DNA of 64,000 nt from Melanocharis versteri. Taxonomy: Eukaryota; Chordata; Aves; Passeriformes; Melanocharitidae. Positions 52,888 to 63,429 of the stretch are shown piece after piece. Under the pieces are notes generated by a model. That model was given only the letters and a program-made list of their open reading frames with translations, was not told the origin of the DNA and searched no databases. How positions within the stretch are numbered: the first letter of the stretch is position 1; each line of letters begins with the position of its first letter. The stretch covers positions 973,018-1,037,017 of the forward strand of contig VZTG01005436.1 in NCBI GenBank assembly GCA_013397845.1. The letters are read 5' to 3'. Made by a program: the position numbers and the translations under genes.

Positions 52888-53031
52888 TCAGAACTTCTGT
52901 AATACATAAAGAATACCAAGATTATCAACAGTCACATACACTTTGAAATTAGGGGACACATGTATTGACTTGAGGTTTGTTCCATTTGTGTAGAAGGTTT
53001 GTAAGGATTCTCCAGTAGTTACATTCCACCA
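52888..53031 (-). CDS. APAF1: APAF1 terminal coding exon (last WD40 strands)
   Basis: 48 codons including the TGA at 52890-52888, with acceptor 'ttttatag'. The exon encodes WWNVTTGESLQTFYTNGTNL and ends DNLGILYVLQKF. This matches the C-terminus of vertebrate APAF1, except that the mammalian protein as I recall it ends LQTLE. The exon completes the final blade of the second propeller. APAF1 binds cytochrome c through its two propellers, then oligomerises into the apoptosome that activates caspase-9. Confidence 0.97.
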   Translation of the reverse strand, partial: WWNVTTGESLQTFYTNGTNLKSIHVSPNFKVYVTVDNLGILYVLQKF

Positions 53032-55113
53032 CTATAAAAAATAATAACAACACACTTTCAGTTAGGTGAAGGAAGCTTAGAATAAAATCTATTAACAGGC
53101 TTAGGATGGCTCGCCCAGTTGACTGCTTTTACCAAAGACGTAGAATTAAAAATAAAAATACCAAATTAATTAACATTAAAAATAAACAATCTTTAAGTAG
53201 AATAAGTTTAGGGCTAATTACTAAATATAAGGTTTTCAGATGAAAAATAATTCAAAAAGACTGAAGCTGTTAAATTTCAAGAAAACATACAAAATAAATT
53301 CAATAGACATAAACTGCAATATGTCCAAACTTTTTAAAATTACGTATTTTCATATAATCAAATGAATATATGAAACACATTGCCAGATAACTGAAACTAT
53401 AGCTGAATTAAAAACTTAGCTAGACACCCAAGAGGATTGATCATGTACACATTTGAAACCATTTGCAGTTTTTTTAGTAGGACTGACTTCTTTTTCAGTG
53501 AGATTACAATTATTATTTTTTAGAATATGCAGTAAGCCCTAATAACAAAGAAGCCAAGAAACCTTCAACCATCAGTTTACTGTAGTCTGAAATTTCACAT
53601 TTCTCAGAAAAACTGTAGACCAGCACAAAACTGGACCAAACACAATCCAGCACAAAGCTGTTATTCCATTGTGCCAGTAAGAAGTCTACCCTCTATTCCT
53701 GCAGCATTTTAGTGCAGCAGCAAAATATCACAACAGATTACCTTCAGCTTTGATCACATTGAAAAGCAGATGGTATTACTACTTTTTAGCTTACTCATCC
53801 CATGAAATATGTAACATTATAGTTGTGTGCATAATACAGATTTGCAACCACACAGCTACAATGCTCTAATTAAAAACACTGCTTCTAAAGTGTCTGTTAT
53901 TTGACGGAGAACCCCTCAAAAAAAGAAAAAAAAATAACTGAACCAAACATGGATCTTAATCTTCACTCCAGTGTCCAGGATAATTATGGAACAAGTTTTC
54001 TGGAAGCCATTTCAAGTCACATGAAAAACAAGGATGTGATCTTGAACAACTAGCAGAGGTACACCACAGGTAAATCATGCTGAACCACCCAACTGACTTC
54101 TGCTGACAATAATGGTGTCTCTCCCAACAGCATGGCAAGAGCAGTGGATGTGAGCAACCTTGACTTTAGCCAGGCCTACAGCATGGTCTCCCAGAGCGTC
54201 CCTACAGTCAAACTGGAGGGATACGGACTGGCAGAAAGTATGTCTTGTTCTTTAATATGAAATGAGCATCAGAGGGTGCGTTCAAAACTAACTTAAAAAA
54301 TTCAACTCTTTGTTACACGGTTACTGACTTCAAAGAATTAGTCTGATAGCATGTCCAACAGCTAGACACTGACCAACAATCAGCTAAACTCCATCCCTCT
54401 GAGGTGAGAACTCTGCCACCTGTCATTTCATACACACACAGAGATAACACACACCTTTCTACTAACAGGTATTGGCTATCACAAGGGGAAAAGAAACAAC
54501 ACAAAACATCATGAGAAATCTAAAATTATGAAGAACCCATTCACAGACTGAAGAAAAGGTCACTCTTCCCCTTCCCAAAAAAATATGCCCAGCAGATGCC
54601 TGAACCAATGAAAGACTGATGAAAATGCCGATTTCCTCCAAATATTACTTATAAAATGTCTTTCAAGGCAGAAAATTATCACCTGCTATTTCTTCTGAAT
54701 TTCTACTTATGACAAAATTTAAACCTCAGTATCTCAAAAAACAAAAGCCTGATATAGAGCATTTTTCTACTCATTATAAAGAACACAATTGCTGTCAAAA
54801 TTGAGCAGATATCAAGGCAGACAAAAATGACTGGGATCTTTAAAATTAAAGATGTTAGGGAAGGACATTGCAAATTAAAATCTGAAGTTAATAACAATGG
54901 AATGTATGGAGTTTGAAAAAAAATCTGAATTCTTAAAAGACTTTTTCAGGGGACTTGCAGATATAAGAAGAAGTGAAAAGTGCTAGACCGTCACAAAAAT
55001 GGAGCAGCTTTGTGTTAAGTGAAATGTTTCAGGTTTGTCTTTGGAATTAGTCCTAATTGTCTTATTGCCATGTAATTAGGTATGACAGGATATTTTATTA
55101 TTTCTAGGCTTAC
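53032..55113 (-). other. APAF1: APAF1 intron
   Basis: 2.1-kb last intron, AT-rich, interrupted by the CR1 fragment at about 53970-54240. No other feature was seen. Confidence 0.85.
53970..54240 (+). mobile_element. CR1 LINE reverse-transcriptase fragment
   Basis: A degenerate internal CR1 piece in + orientation, antisense to APAF1. Landmarks are 'ggaagccatttcaagtcac', 'gtaaatcatgctgaacca', 'agcagtggatgtgagc' and a decayed translation around D-F-S-Q-A-Y, corresponding to the CR1 RT motif DFSKAFD, then V-S-Q-S. Stops and small indels break the frame. It has no 3' tail, so it is an internal fragment of an old insertion. Confidence 0.85.
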
Positions 55114-55260
55114 CTTAAGATAGCCTCCAGATGACACAAGCATTTTACTGTCAGGAGAAAAGGAGAGGTCTGTTACCCAACCCCCATGTGTTGGCTCTCC
55201 TTCATCTACAGTAACTGGGGAGCAGAAGTGAAGTAATGCACCTGTTAAAACGTCCCAAAT
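55114..55260 (-). CDS. APAF1: APAF1 exon, WD40 blade
   Basis: A 49-codon phase-0 exon with acceptor 'cctctcttctag' and donor 'gtaagc'. It encodes IWDVLTGALLHFCSPVTVDE, then THGGWVTDLSFSPDSKMLVS and SSGGYLK. It is longer than the usual 42-codon blade exons because of an acidic loop (VDEGEPTHGG), and the human protein has a similar loop. The FSPD and SSGG turns mark a standard WD40 blade in the second propeller. Confidence 0.97.
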
Positions 55261-55702
55261 CTAGAAGAGAGGAAAAGATTATTTATAGAAGGAAACTTAG
55301 CAGGAAGAAAATGCCTCAAATAAGGAAACCTGAAATGTATTTTTCTGTAGTAGAGAAAAAAAAAACCACCTTGCAAATATGTATTCTACTTGAAGTGACA
55401 AAATAATTTTTAAAAATTCTTGTCTTAGAACTGTACCTTATATAGAGGATTTAATCACACATGCAATTCACAGCAGAATTATTATTAAATAATATGAATC
55501 AATTCCTTAGCATTCATGGAACACAAATCTATCAATATGGTTGCAAACTACTGCCTCATGTGGCAAACATTGCTATTTTCACCCCGATGTTCACCACAAT
55601 GCTAAGGAATTAGACATGCAGGACACAAACCATAAGAACTCTTCAGTCTGTGGATTGACAATCAACTGAATTATAAAATAAACATGAAGATTAGAGCAGT
55701 AC
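55261..55702 (-). other. APAF1: APAF1 intron
   Basis: 442 bases of AT-rich intron with nothing recognisable. Confidence 0.9.
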
Positions 55703-55828
55703 CCTTATTTCTCCTTTGTCATCTCCAGTGGCCAATAGTTTGTTATCAGGAGAAAAAGTACAGCACCGCACACAGGCTTCATGGTCTTTCAGTTCATGCA
55801 GAACAGATGAACTTTCAAAGCTCCATAT
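55703..55828 (-). CDS. APAF1: APAF1 exon, WD40 blade
   Basis: A 42-codon phase-0 exon encoding IWSFESSSVLHELKDHEACV followed by RCCTFSPDNKLLATGDDKGE and IR. The acceptor is 'aaatggatttag'-like, ending at 'catttag'. The donor is 'gtactg', weaker than the gtaag/gtgag donors of the sister exons. The blade has a DH in place of the usual GH dipeptide, and FSPD and TGDDKGEIR close strands b-d. Confidence 0.96.
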
Positions 55829-56581
55829 CTAAATGGAAAATATTACAGAGGAGTGAGAAAGACAATTTCAAAATCAATTATGACTTCTTCCTAAAAGGCA
55901 TTAGCATTAAAATGTACAGAAGACTTTTTATACATATGCATATTTGTATGTGAATTTATGTAAATGTATTATATTGTAGAGTCTGGTTTTCTTTATTAAC
56001 TGAATCACACAAGAATGCAGTTGCTACGAATTACTGAACTGACTGTATGTAGCTTTCCTTGGAATATATGAAACCTATTCATTTACAAGAAAGTTTAAAG
56101 CTATTCATAGAAACAGGATTCATCAATCACCTGAAAATTATATTTTAAAACTCTAATGGAATGCTTTAGGAACATAATGGGGTAGCCCCAGTTCGCTACT
56201 CTGTGCACCTGCCTTCTGAACATGTGAACCTGTGAAAAGAAACTTCACTGGCAGCTTCAGAAATTTTTCTTGACTTTACAAATTAAGAATGTCAGGCTAT
56301 CAACAAATCAATACAGAGAAATAAACGAAGTGTTCTGCACAAAGCTGTCTATTAAACATGCATTTTATTTGTACAGAAGCCACTAGGCTTAAGTTATATC
56401 CAAGATCAGTTGCGAATGACTGCAACAGCTTTAGAAACATGTTGATGGATATAGGAAATTTAAAACTAGAAATACAACAGGATAACTTGAATAATCACTA
56501 GTTACCTCAAAATAAAAAATATAGATTACTTTTCAGGACAAATAAGGCATCATTTTTATCTCTGTACAGAAGGTAACCAAC
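55829..56581 (-). other. APAF1: APAF1 intron
   Basis: 753 bases of AT-rich intron with no recognisable feature. Confidence 0.9.
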
Positions 56582-56707
56582 CTTTGCAGTTTTGTCAGCA
56601 GAAGTAGATGAAAATTTACTACCATCAGGTGAAACAGCACAGGAAAGAACTGCACCTCCATGACAAGAAAAATCTTTTTCTGGGTCTCCAGTAGTAATAT
56701 TCCAAAC
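56582..56707 (-). CDS. APAF1: APAF1 exon, WD40 blade
   Basis: A 42-codon phase-0 exon with acceptor 'tggtag' and donor 'gttggt'. It encodes VWNITTGDPEKDFSCHGGAV, then LSCAVSPDGSKFSSTSADKT and AK. It holds a standard SPDGSKFSSTSADKTAK c-d strand signature. CHGG replaces the canonical GH element, as in the human protein (CHQG). Confidence 0.97.
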
Positions 56708-57036
56708 CTACCAGATATACAGAAAAAAAAGGTTACTTTTTTAACACAGTGAAAAGGTTAAAACACTTGCATCTTACACAGCAATACATAAGGGATAAAA
56801 CTCAGCTAGATCTGATGTGGCCAACAATTTGTTATACTCACTGGTATAGTTAAAATACAACAGTGTAGATCTTACTAAGAATAAAAAAATCCAAATTTTT
56901 TTCTTAAAACTCAGCTTACATTTTACAATTGATTCAGTAAAATGTGTGTCCACACAAAATGTAGAAAATACCAAATGTTACAAGAGACAATCAAACGTAT
57001 TTGATGTGATTCGTCAATTCACAGCCTTTTACTCAC
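56708..57036 (-). other. APAF1: APAF1 intron
   Basis: 329 bases of AT-rich intron with nothing recognisable. Confidence 0.9.
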
Positions 57037-57156
57037 CTTAACAGTTCCATCGAATGACCAAGAGAGAAGTTTTGAATTTTCCAGAAGTCTGAAGTCCTTG
57101 ATTGCTTCCTTGTGCCCTCTTAGAAACACACATTCGCTCAATTGCCAATTCCATAC
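57037..57156 (-). CDS. APAF1: APAF1 exon, WD40 blade
   Basis: A 40-codon phase-0 exon with donor 'gtgagt'. It encodes VWNWQLSECVFLRGHKEAIK, then DFRLLENSKLLSWSFDGTVK. This is a textbook blade: RGH dipeptide, FRLL strand and the SWSFDGTVK turn leading to the VW of the next exon. In mammals the equivalent is VWNWQLDKC...RGHQE, confirming orthology. Confidence 0.98.
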
Positions 57157-58595
57157 CTAATCATAAAAATTAAATATTCTTTTTAAAAATTGAAACAGCA
57201 AACATAAGAAGCATGAACTAACTTTTTACTTTTAAGTAACAGGACTAATAACAAGTTCTTATGGTGGTGGTGATTAATTAAAACGTTAGATATTGAAGTG
57301 ATCCATAATAGAGATGCTGAAGATTGAAGGTGCCATAGTATATAATGGTCAATCTACGACAGAGTTCCCTATAATACACACATAATCTTATTTTCAAAGT
57401 GAATTTGATACTTAAACTTCACTGGTAATTTAAAAAAAAACCAGAAAGAAAACAATAACTTCTAGGTACCTCAGCAGTTTGGGGTTTTAAACCTTTCATC
57501 ATTACAACATATAGACTTATTTCACCTGACAGACCTCATATTGTGCTTACTTAAATTAGATTTCTTTTATATTTTTAAAGGGCATTTTTAATGAACTGCC
57601 ATTTTGCTTTGCCTTTTTATAAGAAAATGACACTTCTATTTTTAATTCAACTATTCACTGCCAGATGAGTTAAGCGCAATTATTTCTACAGACGCTCTTA
57701 TCATCGGTTTGTTCTAAACGGCAGTGATGTAATAGTTTTGGAAAGACCAGCTTCCTGCAGCAGGGTGAACGGAGAGCAGCGTGTGCAGGTGACAGTCCCG
57801 GAGGTCTGAGCGAGGCGCTGCCCACCGGAGGGAGCCCAGGGCCGCCAGAAACGCTTCCCACGGCACAGCCGGGAGAAGACCCCAAGGCTGAGTGAGGATC
57901 AGCACCCAGGAGTGCTTTGGAGGTTTTATTCAAACTCCAGGTTCGGCTGTGTGGGCTGGAGGCTCCTGGGCAGCAGGACCACTGCTCTGGCTGAGGGACC
58001 CTGTCAGCACTCTGAAATGCTCTGCAGGGCAAACTAGGGCTCAGCAAGCCCGGACGGAGACACGGATCTTTACTGCAGAACTGCACCCCTGAGGTGGATA
58101 AATGCTAACACAGACACACCAGAATGCACCTCCGGAGCCACTCTACCTTGCTGAGAGGCAGAGGCTCCTAATTTGAGCCCACATTAGTGCAGCCACTATT
58201 TCTAGCCGGTATTCAGCACTGCACTGGACGGGGTGGGCACACCAGCCCGCTCGGAGACTTTACATCATTCCCCAAGACAGCAGAAGCAAGCCCACTGACA
58301 GACCTGCAGCATCCCAAACCCTCATTTCAGAACTGCTGAGTCACCTTGTTTGACATCTAATGTTTCTTTTACTCTTCTCAAAGCCTTTCTATCATCCACA
58401 GCAGTAAAAATAGAAAATCTGTAATAGTCATTACCACATAAGGCATAAATAAAGGCTACACTTTCTACAGTCCCTTGCCCCTGGATGGAGCAATACAGAA
58501 CACAGTAGTTGTTTACTGAGTTTACACTACCTATAGTATAAAAGCTCTTCATTTTAAGTAAGTTACAGCATTATCTTCTTAAATATTGCCCAAAC
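57157..58595 (-). other. APAF1: APAF1 intron with GC-rich island
   Basis: 1.4-kb intron. The central part (57690-58260) is GC- and CpG-rich against an AT-rich background and is listed separately. The flanks are ordinary. Confidence 0.85.
57690..58260. repeat. GC-rich insertion-like island, possible decayed LTR
   Basis: About 570 bases are markedly richer in G, C and CpG than the rest of the APAF1 introns. On the - strand an AATAAA lies near 57932-57927, followed by 'gcactcctgggtgctgatcc' and 'cactcagccttggggtctt', an arrangement reminiscent of an LTR R-U5 region. I could not define termini or a target-site duplication. Frames of up to 138 codons here reflect GC content and match no known protein. 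A CpG-island regulatory role is the main alternative. Confidence 0.35.
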
Positions 58596-58721
58596 CTGTA
58601 TAAGTGAATCATGAGCACTTAAGATGAGAGCCTGACAATCGGGTGTAAATCGACAATGCTGCACAGATGTCCTGTAGGCCGCCCAGGACTTCAGAACTTT
58701 CCCATCTGACAGCTGTAGTAC
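58596..58721 (-). CDS. APAF1: APAF1 exon, divergent WD40 blade
   Basis: A 42-codon phase-0 exon with acceptor 'cattgtaaag' and donor 'gtttgg'. It encodes VLQLSDGKVLKSWAAYRTSV, then QHCRFTPDCQALILSAHDSL and IQ. It lacks the W of the usual I/L/V-W start and the GH dipeptide, but keeps FTPD and the SAHDSLIQ turn. It aligns in position with the human segment beginning ILELV and is among the least conserved blades here. Its length and phase fit exactly between the neighbouring exons. Confidence 0.92.
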
Positions 58722-59074
58722 CTTTACAATGAAGAATGCAATAATTGCATTTATTTGACACACTTGAGGAAAACGAGAACATGCAAAGTCTTTTGTAAAT
58801 AACATGAGATTGTAAATACATGATTTTAAGTCACTGGATTGGAACAACCAAAAATTTCTATTAGCTTAGTCTGGGTAAAATGAAATTCAGAGCTAGATTA
58901 TTAGCATTACCTTTACGTTATTTTAATTTAGATATCACTCACAAATGTAAATTGAATTACTATATTGAAGAATATTATTGTGCGAAGTCATCCAAGTGAC
59001 ATTTATTTTAAAAGGAAAAGCATAAAGAAGAGTGCTTTCCTACTACTTCTAAAATCAGATTTAGGATTTAATAC
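58722..59074 (-). other. APAF1: APAF1 intron
   Basis: 353 bases of AT-rich intron with nothing recognisable. Confidence 0.9.
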
Positions 59075-59200
59075 CTTTATTGTTCCACTCTCCTGTCCAA
59101 AAGCTGCAAATTTAGTATCTTCACTTAAGCAACAGCAGGAAATGGGGGATTCTTGGGCTGCTGTCTGCATAATAACACTGTCTGTATTTCCATTGATAAG
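59075..59200 (-). CDS. APAF1: APAF1 exon, WD40 blade
   Basis: A 42-codon phase-0 exon with acceptor 'attttacag' and donor 'gtatta'. It encodes LINGNTDSVIMQTAAQESPI, then SCCCLSEDTKFAAFGQESGT and IK. The SCCCLS motif is diagnostic of APAF1. From memory the human exon is about three codons shorter in the loop before SCCCLS, so a small loop-length difference is likely. The usual W at position 2 is absent. Confidence 0.94.
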
Positions 59201-59846
59201 CTGTAAAATAGGAAGGTATTTAAGTTATTACAATATTTTAAAATTTAAACTTAAATAAATTACAATATAGAGCCAAGAATGCCAAAGGGAACAGTTACAA
59301 ACTTAAAATTACAAGTTACTTTCATAAACCACTTTGGATATTGGCATACTTAGCACTTGGTGTGGCAGGGCCCACAGTAGTAAGAGTGCAGCCACTATTT
59401 TCTTTAGCACAAACCTGGGCTCACACCCCTCACTGCCCCAGTTTGAGATGATTCCTTCAGCTGTTACACAGAGCTCTGAAGCGTTACCTGGTTTGCTGTG
59501 TAACACCTGGTCTATAGGTGCTGCACACGTTACACATTGCTGTGCACATCTGAGCCACCTGGAGGGCCCACAGATCCCCCCATGAAGGGATAAGAGCTCT
59601 GTTCCTCTGCAGCCAGACTCAGTTTCAACATCAGTATAGAAATTTCCCCTCAAACCTCATTTTTTCACTTACTAAACTAGGCCTATAGTTTCTAGATACA
59701 AAAATGTTGTCATACATTGAATCATCTGCTACAGATCCAACTCCTGAAAGCCAAGAACAAGAGGTTCTTTCAGTGCTTCCTCAGTTTCTTACTGAGATTT
59801 GCAGGTAACATTCAAACGTACTAAAATATTGAGAAATAGAGCTTAC
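59201..59846 (-). other. APAF1: APAF1 intron
   Basis: 646 bases. Around 59370-59660 the sequence is less AT-rich and shares a short motif with 58177-58201 (see findings). There is no exon signal. Confidence 0.85.
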
Positions 59847-59966
59847 TTGTAAATGCTTCTGATTATAGATGGCTAAAATCATCACTTCACCATTGTGAAA
59901 TACAACATCTGGTTCGCTTTTCAGCACAGCATCAGAAGACTTGCACACCTTCTTTGTTTCCCAGAT
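59847..59966 (-). CDS. APAF1: APAF1 exon, WD40 blade
   Basis: A 40-codon phase-0 exon with acceptor 'cttcaacag' and donor 'gtaagc'. It encodes IWETKKVCKSSDAVLKSEPD, then VVFHNGEVMILAIYNQKHLQ. WETKKVCK is nearly invariant in vertebrate APAF1. This blade lacks the GH and SPD elements, as in mammals, and forms the first strands of the second propeller. Confidence 0.97.
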
Positions 59967-60822
59967 CTGTTGAAGAACACAGTATTTCATTAGCTTTATT
60001 AAAGAACAAGATGGAAAACTTGCTGAGTAACAGCACGTGTTAACCAAAGGCCTATAAATTTGCAAGTAACATTGATTTTTTTAAAACCATGAAAATGATG
60101 CTTCTGCTGTTTTTGATACTAGGGAAAGTGGTGCAATCACTATAGTGATTCCAATAGATGAAACAGAACTATTTTTCCAGGCTGACTACAAGAGTCTCCA
60201 GTGTTTAGAGTCATAGCTGTGACATCCAAAGTTTTCTAATCCAAAGAGCAGCATTAAAATCAAATTACAAAAAATACGAAGTACAGATTTCTATATTTCA
60301 GTATCTTTCAAAATTTCAAGAATGTCTGTGTTAACTTGGGAGAAAGGGAAAGGTTACCTTGGTGAGATATAGCTCTATTTTCACAGGTTTTAATGAGACA
60401 TTACAACTACAGAAATCTATTCTAAATATTAACAGGCAAATATATCTAACAATGAAACATATCAAGTCTGCTAGAATCCCCAAAAAGCTTCAAAATTCGC
60501 AATTCAGACAAAATGTAAAACAAAATAGAATGTTATAATTATGCTTGAAGTGCCACCAGACTTTAAAAAATCATATAGATATAGAGGAAATTTAGATAAA
60601 TAGTAATTAAAGCAAAAAATCCAGGACATTTTATTATATATGTAAATTATTTTATAACAAATATTTAAATTTATATTGACAATAAAATTACATACAAAAT
60701 ACATAAGTATATTTTTATGTATTTTATATGATACATAATTTTACAATAAACAATTCCTTAAATGAGTAACTTAATAATACATATCTAAATTCAGATATTT
60801 CAAAAAAGAAAAGTTATCTTAC
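59967..60822 (-). other. APAF1: APAF1 intron
   Basis: 856 bases, very AT-rich with short A/T runs. No repeat family was recognised. Confidence 0.9.
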
Positions 60823-60948
60823 ACGTATTGTCTGGTCATCAGATGAAGTCAGAAATAAAGATCCATCTGGTGAAAATGTCACACAGTGAACCCAGCTCGT
60901 GTGTCCTCTGCAATATGCCACTTTTGATAAAGACTTAATATTCCATAA
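60823..60948 (-). CDS. APAF1: APAF1 exon, WD40 blade
   Basis: A 42-codon phase-0 exon with acceptor 'attgtag' and donor 'gtaaga'. It encodes LWNIKSLSKVAYCRGHTSWV, then HCVTFSPDGSLFLTSSDDQT and IR. It is a canonical blade: CRGH, SWVH, FSPDGS, and SSDDQTIR running into the IW of the next exon. It is one of the strongest APAF1 matches in the window. Confidence 0.98.
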
Positions 60949-61676
60949 CTACAATAAAAATATGGAAGAAAAATTCAAATGGATTTAGATTGCATTTACA
61001 GTGAAAATAGTTGAAGTACACTTAATTACTATGTCTTCTAGTATTTTCTTAATTCTTATTTTGAAATCAGATATAACAAGAACTGTGCCTGCTTATCAGA
61101 TTTCAATGGTCAGGGAAATTGAATCAGCAGCCTCTTTGACAGCTATAAGTTTAAAAGACATATGAAAAAAAATCACAGTTTAAAGAAAATACAAGTTCAG
61201 CTGGACCATATAGATTGAAAAACCAAAAGACCCCAAACAGTAACAACAAAAAACCCCAAACCAACCCTAAACCTGATATTTGTACAGACCTACTTTAGCC
61301 ATGCTAGTGTCAAAGTCATTTGAGATGTTTCCTTCCTTCTTATGTACCAGCACACAGAAGGAGAGAGGATTTGGTTTGGTTTAAGCAATACTCGTGAGAG
61401 TGACAAGAGTAGCATTAGATACACTTGGTAGATTAGTCTAATTTTAGATAAATGTGGGTTCCATAGTCCAAAATGAACATGTAACTTTAAAACATTATTT
61501 CCCAGCTGATATTTTAAATTTAAGAAGAGAATTAAAATTAAAAAGAATGGAGCACACCAGAAGCCTGCTAAAATTGCTACATTTGTTTTATTTCTGCATA
61601 CAAGAAACTATTAGGACAAATGTAACATTTTAAATTACAAGTAGTCTTCCGTGGTATATTGCAGACAATCACTTAC
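60949..61676 (-). other. APAF1: APAF1 intron
   Basis: 728 bases, AT-rich, with an A/C-rich run near 61220-61270. No feature was recognised. Confidence 0.9.
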
Positions 61677-61805
61677 CTCAACAGAACAGTGAGACAAAGC
61701 AACTGCCACTAACTCATCCCCAGGACAGAAGTCACAGTATTGGATTGTACTGTGATGACTGACAATGACTTGAGTTAACAAACCACAGGTTTTGATATCA
61801 AAAAG
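61677..61805 (-). CDS. APAF1: APAF1 exon, WD40 blade
   Basis: A 43-codon phase-0 exon with acceptor 'ttttcacag' and donor 'gtaagt'. It encodes LFDIKTCGLLTQVIVSHHST, then IQYCDFCPGDELVAVALSHC and SVE. HHSTIQYCDF is shared with the mammalian protein. CPGD stands where most blades have SPD. It sits at the end of the first propeller. Confidence 0.97.
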
Positions 61806-62085
61806 CTGTGAAAACATAATTACAACAGAAACGCTGTTTGAATGACTTCACTACTGACAAATAGCTTATATGCTCAACACTGTACATTCTTGAATTCAGA
61901 AGGTATTTCTTTAAGTCACAGGTTTGTTAACCACATATTATTATTTACCCACTCTTGAAATCAGGCACCTTTTTATCTGAAAGATCTTAATGGCCTGGAA
62001 TTTTATCTGTAATCATAATTTCTACCTGCAATTTTCTATACTGTAATACACTACCTCCAAAAGATTACTAAAGTGAAGTACTTAC

Positions 62086-62247
62086 CAAAAGCTTATTTTT
62101 GGCTACCACCAAAATCATGTTTCCATTTCTGGACCAAGAGCAACATTTTACTAAAACCTCCACATCATCTAGTTGCTCATCTGCATTTTTGAAGAAATCT
62201 TTTATCTCAATACTTTTCAGTTCATTTCCTGAGCGTGCTTCCCAAAG
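62086..62247 (-). CDS. APAF1: APAF1 exon, WD40 blade with long loop
   Basis: A 54-codon phase-0 exon with acceptor 'atattgcag' and donor 'gtaagt'. It encodes LWEARSGNELKSIEIKDFFK, an acidic loop (NADEQLDDVEV), then VKCCSWSRNGNMILVVAKNK and LL. The long acidic insertion and KCCSWS are characteristic of APAF1 blade 5 of the first propeller. It is the longest blade exon here, as in mammals. Confidence 0.97.
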
Positions 62248-63303
62248 CTGCAATATACAGGAAATAGACACAATCTCTTTTTGCTGATGTACGTACAGAA
62301 TACAACAGGAGAGAGCTCCCAACTACTTCTTAAGAAAAAAGGGCAGGGAATAGAGCACAACAAAAGGCCCTTGTTACTTTCCCCAGACAACAAACAGCAC
62401 TAGAATATTCACAGGTCCAAATGATTTATATATAAGAAAAATGGAGAAAAACAAATCAAGAAATAAAAACAAACCACAAAGAGGATTATGCTGTAGCAGA
62501 ACCCTCTCCTTGGGTTTTTCACTCCTATCATTCCAGCTACAATGCTGCCTCAACTTGTACTTCACAAAAGAACAAAACCAAAAATAACACCTGCCCTGCA
62601 ACTCTATAAACAATCTACTCACCATGAGAAATCTGGTATACATCTAGCTTTGCACCTTAATTTCATTGAGGGACCTGCCAAAAATCTATGGAATATTTCT
62701 GTCCCCTTCACCACATTTTTCCTTATGAACAACAGCTACAGTAATCCTTCTTTCCTGATTTAGCAACTACATAGAAACATAACAGTGTTTTAAGAAATGC
62801 AATTCTGAAATAGCATAGTTCTGTTGCAACTAAAGGCAATAAAAATAATACTTACACTCTCAGAAAAACACAATCCTCTCAGCTCTCTTCTAGTGCATAC
62901 AAGAAAACGGCACATGGAAATTGCTTTTAATTTTTGTGTCTCCTGGTGATTCATTTTCAGAGATGACAAAACTTTCAATTAACCTAAAACCTTACTACTA
63001 TTTCTGGTTAAACAATTTGTACTCCCCACTCAAATTTTCTTAACAAAGTGCATTAGGGGGCAAAAATATTCAAAATGAGGCTAGTTAGAATTTATTTGCA
63101 ACTACAGGCAGTCGACTTTTTTTTCCTGGTACTGGACAAGCCATTTCAAAATCTTGCATTACAAATAATCAACTGTTTCGGGCTTTAATTCATTAAAGCT
63201 GATCATGCAGACACAAAATTTTCTTATACATATATTGCATTTGATGCAAAAACCACCCATCCATCATCAAAACAAAGGGCTGATTTAAAAACATACTGTG
63301 TAC
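62248..63303 (-). other. APAF1: APAF1 intron
   Basis: 1.06-kb AT-rich intron with nothing recognisable. Confidence 0.9.
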
Positions 63304-63429
63304 CTTTACTGTTCCATCTGTCGAGCAGCTAGCAACATATTCATCATTTGGTGAAAATCTGCAATGACTGACAGAATTTTCATGACCTATCATCGTATTT
63401 CTGCAATATTTTTCATTCAAATCCCAAAT
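63304..63429 (-). CDS. APAF1: APAF1 exon, WD40 blade (first in window)
   Basis: A 42-codon phase-0 exon with acceptor 'ttcttacag' and donor 'gtacac'. It encodes IWDLNEKYCRNTMIGHENSV, then SHCRFSPNDEYVASCSTDGT and VK. All canonical WD40 elements are present (WD, GH, FSP, D-G-T-VK). By length it corresponds to about residue 724 of a 1,248-residue APAF1, so the CARD, NB-ARC, winged-helix and first WD repeats are encoded to the right of the window on the - strand. Confidence 0.98.

Noticed and set aside
57670..58086. 138-codon antisense frame
   Set aside because: It sits in the GC-rich island of an APAF1 intron, overlaps other frames, and shows no splice signals tying it to APAF1.
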